NCBI GenBank assembly: GCA_900188465.1
Contig: FZPE01000004.1
Location: 248,001-312,000 of the forward strand
DNA length: 64,000 bases
Direction of reading: 5' to 3'
From: Micrococcales bacterium KH10
GTDB taxonomy: Bacteria > Actinomycetota > Actinomycetes > Actinomycetales > Cellulomonadaceae
Program-made: the position numbers and the translations under genes
Shown here: in pieces, positions 54,369 to 63,956 of the stretch
How the letters are laid out: each line of letters opens with the position of its first letter
Numbering within the stretch: position 1 is the first letter of the stretch
Notes under the pieces: model-generated
What the model saw: the letters and a program-made list of their open reading frames with translations, nothing else
Database searches by the model: none
Told to the model about the DNA's origin: nothing

Positions 54369-56184
54369 TCTCGCAAATCACATTGCCGGCGACGACCTGC
54401 GAACCGACCTCGGCTTGCAGCGATTTGATGACACCGGCGCGGTGCGCGGTCAAAGGCTGCTCCATCTTCATCGCCTCAAGAACCACGACGAGGTCGCCTT
54501 CGGCCACTGTTTGTCCTTCGGACACTGCGATTTTGACGATGGTGCCCTGCATCGGTGAGGTCAGCGAGTTCGAACTCGCACCGCGTGAGGCGGCATTACG
54601 CCGCGATCCTGCGCTACGACGCGGTGCGGGTGCCCCATTTCGCTTCGCACCGTTGGCGCTGATTCCAAGGCCCGCCGGGATCACGACCTCAAGCCGCTTG
54701 CCGCCGACCTCCACGACAACACGTTCTGTCCCGGCAGTGGCTGGTTGCTCAGCCGCCGGGGAGCCGGGAGCAGCAGGGGCGAGCCCGGCCAAGGTCTCGG
54801 TGAACTCGGCCTCAATCCACCCGGTGTAGATCGAGAATGCCTCATCGCCATCGGGGGCGAAGGCGGGGGAGTCGAGTACTGCTCGGTGGAACGGAGTGAC
54901 CGTCGGGATGCCCTCGACCTTGAATTCGCTCAGCGCGCGGCGAGCGCGTGCCAAAGCCTGCTTCCGATCGGCGCCCGTGACGATAATTTTGGCGAGCATC
55001 GAGTCGAACGATCCCGTGATGGTGTCGCCAGAACGCACACCGGTGTCAACGCGCACACCCGGGCCGGACGGGAACGACAGTGAGGTGATGGTGCCAGGGC
55101 AGGGCAGGAAGCCTGCTGCGGGGTCTTCACCGTTGATGCGGAACTCGATGGAGTGGCCGCGGGTTTCGACCTCGTCGTAGCCGAGTGGTTCGCCTGCTGC
55201 GATGCGCAATTGCTCCCGCACCAGATCAATGCCGGAGATTTCCTCAGTCACGGGGTGCTCGACTTGCAGTCGCGTGTTGACCTCGAGGAACGAAATGGTG
55301 CCGTCGTTACCGATCAAGAATTCACAGGTCGCAGCGCCGACGTAGTTCGCTTCGCGCAGGATCGCCTTGGAAGCGCGAACAAGTTCTTCGTGCTGGGCCT
55401 CCGTCAAGAACGGTGCAGGTGCTTCCTCAACTAGTTTCTGGTGACGGCGCTGCAGGGAACAGTCACGAGTCGAGACGACGACCACCGTGCCATGCGCGTC
55501 CGCCAGGCATTGTGTTTCAACGTGTCGAGGCTTGTCGAGGAATCGCTCGAGGAAGCATTCGCCACGCCCGAAGGCGGCGGTCGCTTCGCGCACCGCGGAC
55601 TCGTAGAGCTCGTCGATCTCGTCCGCGGAACGCACCACCTTGATGCCGCGCCCACCACCACCGAAGGCGGCCTTGACTGCCACAGGCAGCCCGTATTCGG
55701 CGACAAAGGCGTGCAACTGGGCAGAGTCGGTGATCGGGTCCGCTGTTCCGGGCGCCAGCGGCGCTCCGGCTCGTCCTGCGATATGACGAGCGGAAACCTT
55801 GTCCCCGAGCGCTTCGATTGCTTCAGGACTGGGACCTACCCAGGTCAGCCCGGCGTCGATGACAGCCTGGGCGAATGTGGCATTCTCTGCCAAGAAGCCA
55901 TAGCCAGGGTGCACGGCATCGGCACCTGCCCGCCGTGCGATATCGAGCAATTTCTCGATGGACAGGTAGGTGTCAGCAGCGCGCTCCCCACCGAGGGCAA
56001 AAGCCTCATCGGCAAGATTGACGTGCATGGCGTCACGGTCGGAGTCGGCATAGACCGCCACCGAGGCGATCCCCGCATCGCGGCAGGCACGCGCGATGCG
56101 AACTGCGATTTCGCCGCGGTTTGCGATGAGGACCTTAGTCACTGAATGTGATGGCTGGGCTGGGGTCGAAGTCAACGAGGTCAC
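54358..56184 (-). CDS. accA3: Acyl-CoA carboxylase alpha subunit (biotin carboxylase plus BCCP)
   Basis: 608 residues. Biotin carboxylase: [22 protein letters not shown] at the start, [16 protein letters not shown] (ATP grasp), [18 protein letters not shown], then [17 protein letters not shown] Pro/Ala/Ser-rich linker precedes the biotinyl domain, with the biotin Lys in EAMKMEQPL (about 571). It carboxylates biotin for acetyl- or propionyl-CoA carboxylase. The beta and epsilon subunit genes are not beside it. GTG start; TAGGTT 5 bases upstream suggests a leaderless mRNA. In M. tuberculosis accA3 is grouped with maf and sseA. Confidence 0.95.
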   Translation of the reverse strand: MTSLTSTPAQPSHSVTKVLIANRGEIAVRIARACRDAGIASVAVYADSDRDAMHVNLADEAFALGGERAADTYLSIEKLLDIARRAGADAVHPGYGFLAENATFAQAVIDAGLTWVGPSPEAIEALGDKVSARHIAGRAGAPLAPGTADPITDSAQLHAFVAEYGLPVAVKAAFGGGGRGIKVVRSADEIDELYESAVREATAAFGRGECFLERFLDKPRHVETQCLADAHGTVVVVSTRDCSLQRRHQKLVEEAPAPFLTEAQHEELVRASKAILREANYVGAATCEFLIGNDGTISFLEVNTRLQVEHPVTEEISGIDLVREQLRIAAGEPLGYDEVETRGHSIEFRINGEDPAAGFLPCPGTITSLSFPSGPGVRVDTGVRSGDTITGSFDSMLAKIIVTGADRKQALARARRALSEFKVEGIPTVTPFHRAVLDSPAFAPDGDEAFSIYTGWIEAEFTETLAGLAPAAPGSPAAEQPATAGTERVVVEVGGKRLEVVIPAGLGISANGAKRNGAPAPRRSAGSRRNAASRGASSNSLTSPMQGTIVKIAVSEGQTVAEGDLVVVLEAMKMEQPLTAHRAGVIKSLQAEVGSQVVAGNVICEIED

Positions 56185-56189
56185 GGCTT

Positions 56190-56195
56190 AACCTA
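56190..56195 (-). promoter_or_regulatory. -10 element of the biotin carboxylase gene
   Basis: TAGGTT on the minus strand, 5 bases before the GTG start at 56184. Confidence 0.5.
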
Positions 56196-56312
56196 TCGCG
56201 ACTTGATCACCTGGCGCGATTGGCCCGCAGGGGCATCGGATAACTTTGGGGTCGTGGCCAAGGTCTATCGCCGGGCTTTGTGGGGAACCTACTAACAAAT
56301 TGTGGCTGATGG

Positions 56313-56984
56313 CTAAATCGTCGACCAGCAATCCGTCCAGTTAATCCCCACTTGGGCGAATAATCCACGTACCAGCGGTAGCGAGATCCCCACCACGTTG
56401 TGATAGTCGCCCTCGATGGCTCGAACGAACGCTCCGCCCTGACCATCGACAGTGAAGCCTCCTGCGACCTGTAACGGCTCACCGGTGGCGACGTAGGCCT
56501 CGATCTCGGCATCGCTGAGGTCCGCGAAATGCACCGTGGTCGATTCAGTGGCGCCGACAGATCGCACGAGAGTGTCGGCAGCCGATACCTCGTCAGTATC
56601 GGGCCGATTGCGCAGGTCGACGACCCAATGCCCGGTGTGCAGCACTCCGTTGTTACCGCGCATTCGGCGCCAGCGCTCAATGGCTACGTCGGCGGAGCGG
56701 GGCTTGCCTACCACTTCACCGTCGATCTCCAGCATGGAGTCGCACGCGACCAGTACATCGGCGCGTTTGGCGGCCGCTTGATCGGACGAAGCCACCGCTG
56801 TGGCCTTAGCCCGTGCGAGTTCCAGCACGATGCGCTGAGGCGGTGCGTCAGGTGTGGTGGCGAGCAGTTCAGCGATGACTGCATCCTCGTCGACATCCGA
56901 CACTTCGACCAGCGGTGTCACCCCGGCTGATTGCAGCGTCGCAAAGCGGGCAGGAGAGGCAGATGCGAGCAGAACTTGAATCAC
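56313..56984 (-). CDS. maf: Maf-like nucleotide pyrophosphatase
   Basis: 223 residues. Maf motifs: LLASASPARFATLQSAGV (the SxSPRR-type start, here S-A-S-P-A-R), VACDSMLEIDGEVVGKP (catalytic Asp region) and VAGGFTVDGQGGAFVRAIEGDYHNVVGISLPLV. It hydrolyses non-canonical nucleoside triphosphates. GTG start with TAGGCT 6 bases upstream, so leaderless. It is 128 bp upstream of accA on the same strand. Confidence 0.9.
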   Translation of the reverse strand: MIQVLLASASPARFATLQSAGVTPLVEVSDVDEDAVIAELLATTPDAPPQRIVLELARAKATAVASSDQAAAKRADVLVACDSMLEIDGEVVGKPRSADVAIERWRRMRGNNGVLHTGHWVVDLRNRPDTDEVSAADTLVRSVGATESTTVHFADLSDAEIEAYVATGEPLQVAGGFTVDGQGGAFVRAIEGDYHNVVGISLPLVRGLFAQVGINWTDCWSTI

Positions 56985-56990
56985 CCCAAG

Positions 56991-56996
56991 AGCCTA
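56991..56996 (-). promoter_or_regulatory. Leaderless -10 element of maf
   Basis: TAGGCT on the minus strand, 6 bases before the GTG start at 56984. Confidence 0.6.
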
Positions 56997-57143
56997 CCGG
57001 CTTGTCGGGCGCTGTTTACGGCGCAATGGCGCGTATTGGGGACTTACGGCCCATCGTCACGGTTCTTACCTGGGATGTACTTGAACGAGATGTCCCGGTC
57101 GGGTCACGTGATCGACGGAGCCCGATTGAGATGCCGCGACTCG

Positions 57144-57183
57144 GGCGTATCAGCGCGTAACCCCCTCCACGCGCTGATACGCC
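57144..57183. terminator. Perfect 15-bp hairpin in the maf-VKOR intergenic region
   Basis: Arms 57144-57158 (GGCGTATCAGCGCGT) and 57169-57183 pair perfectly around a 10-base loop, followed on the plus strand by TGTAGTTTGT. It has the form of an intrinsic terminator, but both neighbouring genes point away from it. Confidence 0.7.
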
Positions 57184-57313
57184 TGTAGTTTGTCCCCGCA
57201 TCTTTGACTCACGGTCCCACGTGGGGACGAATGTCCCGACTCGTCCGATTTTTCCCAGGCACTATGGAGTGCAGTACACCTGCTATGCCCATTGGAGTTC
57301 TAAGGGGACCGAC

Positions 57314-58036
57314 ATGACAGCGGAGTCCACCGCCGAGTCAATCGAGATCGCTGACGATGACCTGGTCACGCTCGACGCTGACCTTGAACTGGACGAGGCC
57401 GCCGAAGGTCGTGATCTGGCTGTCGCACTACCGTGGCGCGGCTTCCGCCACACCAACGGGTATCTGTTCACCACGATGTTGCTCTCGGCCCTGTTGTCGC
57501 TCACGGCGGCCGTCGTGTTGTCGATCGACGCCTGGATTCTGGCTGCCGACCCGACAAAGGAACTCGCCTGCGACATCAATGCCGTGCTCAGCTGTGGTTC
57601 GGTGGCACTGTCCGACCAGGCGACCCTGTTCGGCTTCCCCAATTCATTTCTGGGACTGATCTTTGAACCTGTCGTCATCACGCTGGCAATCGCCTCGCTG
57701 GGCGGCACCAGGTTCCCGCGCTGGTTCATGGCAACAGCGCAGTTCATCTACCTTCTCGCGTTGATCTTCGCACTGTGGCTGTTCTTCCAGTCCACCTACG
57801 TCATCCACGCGCTGTGCCCGTGGTGCCTGGTGATCACCTTCGGTACCACGATGGTCTTCATGACTTTGCTGCATGTCAATATTCGCGACAACAACCTCTA
57901 TTTGCCGCGCGGACTACAGCGCAAAGCAGAGTCCGCGCTGCGGATGAACCTTGACCTGCTGATGACCTTCCTGATGATCGCCGCGATCACAGCGATCATC
58001 CTGGTCAACTATGGCACCGCGATCTTCGGGGTCTAG
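57314..58036 (+). CDS. Vitamin K epoxide reductase (VKOR) family membrane protein
   Basis: 240 residues from the ATG at 57314 (AAGGGGA upstream). The N-terminus is acidic and cytosolic; five hydrophobic helices follow. Loop cysteines C86 and C94 (ACDINAVLSCGS) and the redox CPWC at 168-171 are the four cysteines of VKOR. Bacterial VKOR re-oxidises DsbA-like proteins using quinone, making disulfides in exported proteins. No DsbA gene is fused or adjacent. The stop is 4 bp from the convergent glycosidase. Confidence 0.9.
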   Translation: MTAESTAESIEIADDDLVTLDADLELDEAAEGRDLAVALPWRGFRHTNGYLFTTMLLSALLSLTAAVVLSIDAWILAADPTKELACDINAVLSCGSVALSDQATLFGFPNSFLGLIFEPVVITLAIASLGGTRFPRWFMATAQFIYLLALIFALWLFFQSTYVIHALCPWCLVITFGTTMVFMTLLHVNIRDNNLYLPRGLQRKAESALRMNLDLLMTFLMIAAITAIILVNYGTAIFGV

Positions 58037-58039
58037 CGG

Positions 58040-60325
58040 TTACGCCTTCACTGAAAACCGCAATGCGCACAGATCGCGCTCACGCGACGACGACCCCAGC
58101 AACAACTCGAATTCACCGGGCTCGATCACACGACGTCCCGCGGCGTCGACGATGGTGCACTCAGCGACGGCGACGGAGAATTCAACAGTGACCTGCTCGC
58201 CGGGAGCCAGATCGACGTGCTGGTACGCCTTGAGCTCTTTATCGGCCCAACTCACCGACGTCACGCAGTCGCGGATATACCCCTGCACCACCTCGTGAGC
58301 TGGACGACTGCCGGTATTGCGCAGTGTGATCTGCGCCTTGATCGTGTCATCGAGCCCGACGGTGTCCGTGAGCAGTCGCGCGTCGCAGTACTCCACTGTT
58401 GAATAGCTCAGTCCTTCGCCGAAGACGAACATCGGTTCCTGAGTCAGATCGGCGTATCGGTCACCGTGCTGACCTCGAATCTGGTTATAGTACGTGGGCT
58501 GTTGGCCGACATGGCGAGCAAAGGAGATAGGCAGTCGGCCACTCGGTTCGATGATCCCGAGCAGCAACTCTGCGATTGCTTGCCCGCCGCGCATTCCAGG
58601 GTTGGCAGCCCACACCAGAGCGCAGTGTGCGGCAGACTCGGGCAGCACCAGCGGCTTGGATGCGACGAGCACGATCACGACTGGCTTGCCGGTGGCCACG
58701 AGTGCATCGATCAAAGCGGCCTGGCCGCCGATAAGCTCCAGCGTCGCGGTGGAACGTCCTTCACCGATGAGCTCGATGCGGTCGCCCACGACGGCTACCA
58801 CCACGTCAGAGCGTTCCGCCACCGCGACTGCCTCGTCGATCATCTTCTGATCAGGCTCACACGGCACGACGATCTTGGGTCGCGGTTGTCCGTCAGGGAA
58901 GTACTTCCCAGCAGGGTCGTCAGCCAATTCAAGAATGTCAGCACCCTGGGCATATTCGACCTTCCAATTCGAAGGCACGAGCCCGTCCAGGCCCTCCAGG
59001 ACGGTGGTGATTGCTTCACGTGGGTGGCCGCTCGGCATCCAATCGACTTGGCCGGACGAGCCTGCCCAGTCGCCAAGCTGGGACTGGGCGTCATCGGCCA
59101 ACGGTCCCACGACGGCAATTCGTTGTGCCACAGTGGGTAGCTCGCGCGCGATATGGACGTTCACCGCTGCGCCGCCCGCTATCGGAAGGACTCCGTTATT
59201 GCGCAGCAGCACCAGGGAACGACGGGCCACCTCGAGGTTGACGGCAGTGTGCTCGTCAGTGCCGATTGCGGTCTCGATGCGCTCGCGGTCAGGAAGACGC
59301 GGGTTCTCGAATAACCCGAACCGGAACTTCAATGCCAGAACCCGCCCCACGGACCGATCAATGTCGGCCTCGGTCAAAAGCCCTTGTGCCACCGCCTCCT
59401 GGGCGCCTTCGAAGAAGCCGGGGGTGGTCATGATCATGTCATTTCCGGCGCGCACTGCGGCGGCTGCCGCATGAGCGTAATCGGGCTGGACCTTTTGCTC
59501 CCAGACCATGCGTCCGACGTTGTCCCAGTCGGTGATCAATGTGCCGGTGTAGCCCCACTCACCGCGCAGTACCTCGTCGAGCAGCCAAGAGTTGATTGTG
59601 ATGGGAACCCCGTCGGTGGTTTGATAGCCGAGCATGAATGTTCGACAGCCTTCACGCGCGACTCGCTCGAACGGCGGTAAGAACCAGGACCGCAACTTGC
59701 GCCGGGAAATATCCGCCTCAGATGCGTCTCGTCCGCCCTGGGTCTCGGAATACCCGGCGAAGTGCTTCGCCGTCGCCAAGATCGCGTTCGGGTCAGCCAG
59801 CCCTTCTCCCTGATATCCGCGAACCATCGCCGAGGAGAGCTCGCCGATCAGATACGGGTCTTCGCCGAAGGTCTCGTCCACTCGTCCCCAGCGCAGGTCC
59901 CGGGCAATGCACAACACGGGGGAGAAGGTCCAGTGGATGCCGGTGGCGGCAACCTCGGTGGCGGTGATGCGTGCAGCCTGTTCGATCAGTTCGGGGTCCC
60001 AGGAGGCAGCCATGCCCAGCTGGGTCGGGAAGATGGTGCCGCCCTCCCAGAACGAGTGCCCGTGAATGCAGTCCTCCGCGACGATCAGCGGGATCTTCAG
60101 CCGAGTGGTGGCCGTCAGTTCCGCGGCGCGCAGCACGTTGGTCGGCGATGTGTGCAGCAGTGATCCGGCTTTTTTCTCGATGATGATCTCGTCAAGGTCG
60201 CTGCGGGCGTCGAACTGCATCATCTGGCCGATTTTCTCGGCCAGGGTCATCCGGGAAAGCAGGTCCGCGACGCGCTCGTCCACGCTGAGCGCGGGGTCGA
60301 GGTAGGGGGCATCGGGCGAAGTCAT
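58040..60325 (-). CDS. GH3 family beta-glycosidase (beta-glucosidase/xylosidase type)
   Basis: 761 residues without a signal peptide, so cytoplasmic. GH3 domain 1 starts at RMTLAEKIGQMMQF, includes KHFAGYSE and the catalytic nucleophile in GTLITDWDNV (D266). Domain 2 follows (about 385-590), then a fibronectin-like C-terminal domain (about 690-760). It hydrolyses short beta-linked oligosaccharides from the non-reducing end. It is the last gene of an operon with an Opp-type importer, overlapping the DppC-like permease by 4 bp. So it probably cleaves what that importer brings in. Confidence 0.93.
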   Translation of the reverse strand: MTSPDAPYLDPALSVDERVADLLSRMTLAEKIGQMMQFDARSDLDEIIIEKKAGSLLHTSPTNVLRAAELTATTRLKIPLIVAEDCIHGHSFWEGGTIFPTQLGMAASWDPELIEQAARITATEVAATGIHWTFSPVLCIARDLRWGRVDETFGEDPYLIGELSSAMVRGYQGEGLADPNAILATAKHFAGYSETQGGRDASEADISRRKLRSWFLPPFERVAREGCRTFMLGYQTTDGVPITINSWLLDEVLRGEWGYTGTLITDWDNVGRMVWEQKVQPDYAHAAAAAVRAGNDMIMTTPGFFEGAQEAVAQGLLTEADIDRSVGRVLALKFRFGLFENPRLPDRERIETAIGTDEHTAVNLEVARRSLVLLRNNGVLPIAGGAAVNVHIARELPTVAQRIAVVGPLADDAQSQLGDWAGSSGQVDWMPSGHPREAITTVLEGLDGLVPSNWKVEYAQGADILELADDPAGKYFPDGQPRPKIVVPCEPDQKMIDEAVAVAERSDVVVAVVGDRIELIGEGRSTATLELIGGQAALIDALVATGKPVVIVLVASKPLVLPESAAHCALVWAANPGMRGGQAIAELLLGIIEPSGRLPISFARHVGQQPTYYNQIRGQHGDRYADLTQEPMFVFGEGLSYSTVEYCDARLLTDTVGLDDTIKAQITLRNTGSRPAHEVVQGYIRDCVTSVSWADKELKAYQHVDLAPGEQVTVEFSVAVAECTIVDAAGRRVIEPGEFELLLGSSSRERDLCALRFSVKA

Positions 60326-61320
60326 GACGGCTCCTTGGCGCTGGTACGAACGGTAGTGACAGTAGCGGACGGGGATATGCCCTTCTTGCGCATGGCTCGG
60401 GCGCGCTCGCCTGCGGATCGCAACCGTGGATTAACGTACTCGTCAATCCCGAAGTTGATCAACGCAAGCGCCATCCCCAAGAGTGCGATGCACAGACCGG
60501 CGGGGATGTACCACCACCAGTAGTCGGGGAACGCGCCGTTCTGCTGAGCCCAGAACAAGATCGTGCCCCAGTTCAGGTTGGTGATCGGGATGACTCCGAT
60601 GAAGGCCAGTGTGGTCAGGCCCAACACCGCTGCCGTGACGGTCCCGACAAAACTCGAGGCGATGATGGCCGTCAGATTGGGGAGCATTTCGACCGCGATG
60701 ATGCGCCGCAACGGCTCTCCGTTGGCCCGCGCGGCCTGCACGAAGTCGCGGTTGCGCAGCGACATCGTCTGGGCGCGCAGCACCCGAGCGCCCCAGGCCC
60801 ATCCTGTGATCGCCAGCACTGCGGCAATCAACAGTAGCGACGGGTTCTCGTACTGGGACGCCACGATGATCATCAGAGGGAGGCCAGGCAGCACGAGGAA
60901 AACATTGGTGACGGCGGAGAGCGATTCGGAGCGCCATCCCGCGACGACTCCGGCCAGCACGCCCATTGCCACCGCGATGACGGTCGCGATGATCCCCGAG
61001 AGGAATCCGACGACGAGCACCCCGCGCGTGCCGTAGATGATCTGGCTGAGTATGTCCTCACCCATGTGCGTGGTCCCGAGCAGGTGCTGCCACGATGGCG
61101 GCTGCTTCAGCGCAGCGTAATCCTTCTCGAGTGGACCGTACGGTGCGATCAGGTCGCCGAAGATCGCGACCAGCACGAAGAATCCGAGAATGCACAGACC
61201 CACCAAAGACTTGCGATTGCGGAACATCGCGAAGGAGGCGGTCAGCCGGGATCGCAGGCTGCGGTCTTTGGGCGGCTGCGGTTCCGGTTCGATTGCCTGG
61301 GTGGTCGATGAGACAGTCAT
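60322..61320 (-). CDS. Opp-type ABC transporter permease, DppC-like
   Basis: 332 residues from the ATG at 61320, one base after the stop of the upstream permease (a start 24 bp further on is possible but lies inside that gene). SLTASFAMFRNRKSLVGLCILGFFVL is the first helix; the EAA loop is FVQAARANGEPLRRIIAVEMLPN. It pairs with the DppB-like permease. The start is followed by a Pro-rich cytosolic tail. Overlap with the GH3 gene shows tight coupling. Confidence 0.9.
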   Translation of the reverse strand: MTVSSTTQAIEPEPQPPKDRSLRSRLTASFAMFRNRKSLVGLCILGFFVLVAIFGDLIAPYGPLEKDYAALKQPPSWQHLLGTTHMGEDILSQIIYGTRGVLVVGFLSGIIATVIAVAMGVLAGVVAGWRSESLSAVTNVFLVLPGLPLMIIVASQYENPSLLLIAAVLAITGWAWGARVLRAQTMSLRNRDFVQAARANGEPLRRIIAVEMLPNLTAIIASSFVGTVTAAVLGLTTLAFIGVIPITNLNWGTILFWAQQNGAFPDYWWWYIPAGLCIALLGMALALINFGIDEYVNPRLRSAGERARAMRKKGISPSATVTTVRTSAKEPS

Positions 61321-61321
61321 A

Positions 61322-62305
61322 TTAGGCCTCCGCCTGGCGAGCACGTGGGTCCAGAATTGCGTAGGCGATGTCAGCGAGGATGTTGGCCAACAGCACCGCG
61401 AGAGTGATCACGAGGAAGAGTCCTTGCATCAGGGGGTAATCCTTGGCGTTGGTGGCGTCAAGGAGCAGTTTGCCGACGCCGGGATAGGAGAAGACGAGCT
61501 CCATCACCAAGGTTCCGCCGACGATGAATCCGAGAGCCAGAGCAAAGCTGGACAGTTGCGGTAGCACTGCGTTGCGCGCGGCGTAGGCCGTCACGACACG
61601 GCGGGTGGTCAGTCCTTTGGCCTGGGCGACGGTGACGTAGTCCTCGTCCAAGACCGTGATCATCATGTTGCGCATGCCTAGTATCCAGCCGCCCAGTGAT
61701 GCAATGACAATGGTCAGAGCCGGTAGCGCGCCGTGATAGAGCACTTCGCCAATGAACTCGAAGGTGAGTCCGGGCCGGGTGCCCTTGCCGTAGGCATGCG
61801 AGGCGGGGAACCAACCTAGCGCCGTCGAGAACGTGGCGATGGCGATCAGGCCCATCCAGAAATACGGCACGGTGGAGAAGAACGTGGCGATGGGTATGAC
61901 TGCATCAGAGGCGCGACCGCGACGCCAGCCGATGATGGCGCCGATCGTGGTCCCGAGGAAGAACGAGATCACCGTTGCGATACCGACCAGCCCGACGGTC
62001 CACGGCAGGGCGCTGGAAATAACGTCTGTCACCGGTGCGAGCCCGTGGGAGAACGAGCGGCCCAGGTCGCCACCCAACAGCAGCTTCCAGTAGTCGATGT
62101 ACTGTTCCCATAGGTTTCGCTCCGTGTCGAGACCGAAAAGCGTGCGTAGTGCATTGGCCGCTTCCGGTGAGATCCGGCCCTGGTGCTTTTGCAGGTAGGC
62201 CGACACCGGGTCGCCCTTCATCATGCGGGGCAGGAAGAAGTTGATGGTGATCGCGGCCCATGCGGTGAAGGCATAGAACGCGGCGCGACGTAGGGCGAAC
62301 CTCAT
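61322..62305 (-). CDS. Opp-type ABC transporter permease, DppB-like
   Basis: 327 residues, normal size, unlike the enlarged permease of the first importer. Features: NFFLPRMMKGDPVSAYL in the first extracytoplasmic loop, the EAA motif YVTVAQAKGLTTRRVVTAYAARNAVLP, and the C-terminal AYAILDPRAR. Six hydrophobic helices. Start overlaps the ATPase gene by 4 bp. The FLPRMMKGDP start is common in transporters of oligosaccharides rather than peptides, which fits the GH3 link. Confidence 0.9.
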   Translation of the reverse strand: MRFALRRAAFYAFTAWAAITINFFLPRMMKGDPVSAYLQKHQGRISPEAANALRTLFGLDTERNLWEQYIDYWKLLLGGDLGRSFSHGLAPVTDVISSALPWTVGLVGIATVISFFLGTTIGAIIGWRRGRASDAVIPIATFFSTVPYFWMGLIAIATFSTALGWFPASHAYGKGTRPGLTFEFIGEVLYHGALPALTIVIASLGGWILGMRNMMITVLDEDYVTVAQAKGLTTRRVVTAYAARNAVLPQLSSFALALGFIVGGTLVMELVFSYPGVGKLLLDATNAKDYPLMQGLFLVITLAVLLANILADIAYAILDPRARQAEA

Positions 62306-63102
62306 CTCGCACCTCCGGACAGTTCTGAGAAGTGACGGTCGGGATCAGGGGAAGCGTCGCGTAGGGCGCGGGTGTACTCGTCCTGGGGGTTGAGGATCAC
62401 CGAATCGGACGGACCGTGCTCAACGACTCTGCCGTGGTGCAACACCATGATCTCGTCACTGAAGTGGCGTGCGGTCGCTAGGTCGTGGGTGATGTACAGC
62501 ACCCCGAGGTCGGATTCGCGCTGCAGGTCGGCTAGCAGGTTCAGCACCCCGAGCCGAATGGACACGTCAAGCATGGATACCGGCTCATCGGCGATGAGTA
62601 GGCGTGGGCGGGAGGCAAGGGCGCGGGCGATGGCGATACGTTGACGCTGTCCGCCTGAGAGCTCATGGGGCCGGCGATCAATAGTCGTATCGGGATCGAG
62701 TCGTACTCGCGTGAGCAGGCGGCGGACCTCGTCCTCGATCTCATGGCGCGGCACCACTTGGTCCAGCTTCAACGGACGCTCTAGGTGGTAGCGGATCGTG
62801 TGGTACGGGTTCAGCGAGGCAAACGGGTCTTGAAAGACCATGCGCACCTGCTGGCGGTAACTTCGCAGCGCCTTACCGCGGCGCGGAATCGGTTGACCAT
62901 CGAGCAGCACCTCCCCACTGGTGGCACGTTCCAACTGCGTGATGATCTTGGCAATGGTCGACTTGCCGGAACCGGACTGCCCGACCAGGGCGATCGTCTT
63001 GCCTGTCTCCAGCGTGAAACTGACATCATCCAGGGCTAGCATGCGGCCTGCGCCGCGTATGCCATAGCGTTTCGTCACGTTCTGGAACTCCAGCTGCGTC
63101 AT
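62302..63102 (-). CDS. Opp-type ABC transporter ATPase, DppF-like
   Basis: 266 residues. Walker A GQSGSGKST (37-45), signature ELSGGQRQRIAIARALA, Walker B LLIADEPVSMLD, and the H-loop ITHD. Near the C-terminus is NPQDEYTRAL, the usual oligopeptide-type end. It works with the DppD-like ATPase encoded just upstream, overlapping it by 4 bp. Here the two ATPases are separate genes, in contrast with the fused pair of the other importer. Confidence 0.93.
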   Translation of the reverse strand: MTQLEFQNVTKRYGIRGAGRMLALDDVSFTLETGKTIALVGQSGSGKSTIAKIITQLERATSGEVLLDGQPIPRRGKALRSYRQQVRMVFQDPFASLNPYHTIRYHLERPLKLDQVVPRHEIEDEVRRLLTRVRLDPDTTIDRRPHELSGGQRQRIAIARALASRPRLLIADEPVSMLDVSIRLGVLNLLADLQRESDLGVLYITHDLATARHFSDEIMVLHHGRVVEHGPSDSVILNPQDEYTRALRDASPDPDRHFSELSGGAR

Positions 63103-63956
63103 GACATCGCCTCCTTGGCTGTTCCACTGCGCACGAATCCGCCGCGCTCGCCGGTCAGAGACGGGAACGAACTGAGCAGCGTCTTCGTATAGGGGTCCTG
63201 CGGCCGGTGGAAGATGTTCGCCGCGGTATCCAGCTCCACGATGCGCCCTTCGCGCATCACGGCAATGCGGTCGGATATCTCAAGCAAGAGCGGCAGGTCA
63301 TGAGTGATGAACACGACGGAGAAGCCGAATTCACGGCGTAACTGAGAGATCTGCCGCAGAATATCGCGTTGGACGAGCACATCTAACGCCGTGGTGGGCT
63401 CGTCCATGATCATCAGCTCAGGACGTAGCGCCAATGCCATGGCGATCATGACACGTTGGCGCATGCCGCCGGAGAGCTGATGCGGGTAGGACTTGAGTCG
63501 TTCGCGCCCGACCGCCACCAGGTCCAGCAGATCGCCGCATTCGCGGTTGCGTTGGGTGCGTGACATCTTCGGTCGATGGGTTTTGAAGATGTCGCCGAGT
63601 TGGGCGCCGATGGTGATCACCGGATTCAACGCGTTCATCGCACCCTGGAATACCATCGAGGCTTTGTCCCACCGGAACCGTCGCATCTGCCGATCGGACA
63701 GTCCGCCGATCTCGATGATGTCGCCGTTGGCACTGTGAAACTGGACATCTCCGCTGGTGATGACGGCCGGAGGCTTCAAAAGTCGCTGGATGCCGTAGGC
63801 CAGTGTGGTCTTACCGCAGCCTGACTCTCCAGCGAGTCCGAGTATCTCGCCGCGTTGAAGTTCCAGGTCGACATCGCATACCGCCTCGACCGGCGGGTCC
63901 ACGTCGTAGGTCACGGAGAAGTTGGTGATCCGCAGCAGGGGATCGTCGTTTTTCAT
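63099..63956 (-). CDS. Opp-type ABC transporter ATPase, DppD-like
   Basis: 285 residues. Walker [10 protein letters not shown] (39-47), signature [20 protein letters not shown], Walker [13 protein letters not shown], and the C-terminal [19 protein letters not shown]. It is the first gene of the operon visible here. The expected substrate-binding protein gene is not seen and may lie just beyond the right edge. Only 44 bp precede the ATG in the window, and no convincing ribosome binding site is seen there. Confidence 0.92.
   Translation of the reverse strand: MKNDDPLLRITNFSVTYDVDPPVEAVCDVDLELQRGEILGLAGESGCGKTTLAYGIQRLLKPPAVITSGDVQFHSANGDIIEIGGLSDRQMRRFRWDKASMVFQGAMNALNPVITIGAQLGDIFKTHRPKMSRTQRNRECGDLLDLVAVGRERLKSYPHQLSGGMRQRVMIAMALALRPELMIMDEPTTALDVLVQRDILRQISQLRREFGFSVVFITHDLPLLLEISDRIAVMREGRIVELDTAANIFHRPQDPYTKTLLSSFPSLTGERGGFVRSGTAKEAMS

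Larger units (their letters stand above)
56985..57313. other. Divergent intergenic region between maf and VKOR, no convincing gene
   Basis: 329 bp. It contains the maf -10 element at the left, a strong terminator-like hairpin at 57144-57183, and the VKOR ribosome binding site (AAGGGGA) at the right. Open frames crossing it show no family resemblance. Because a terminator is not needed between divergent genes, a short RNA or a leader structure is possible. Confidence 0.5.

Noticed and set aside
56931-57201. Open frames on both strands across the maf-VKOR gap
   Set aside because: They overlap maf or run through the hairpin, have no ribosome binding site and no recognisable domain.
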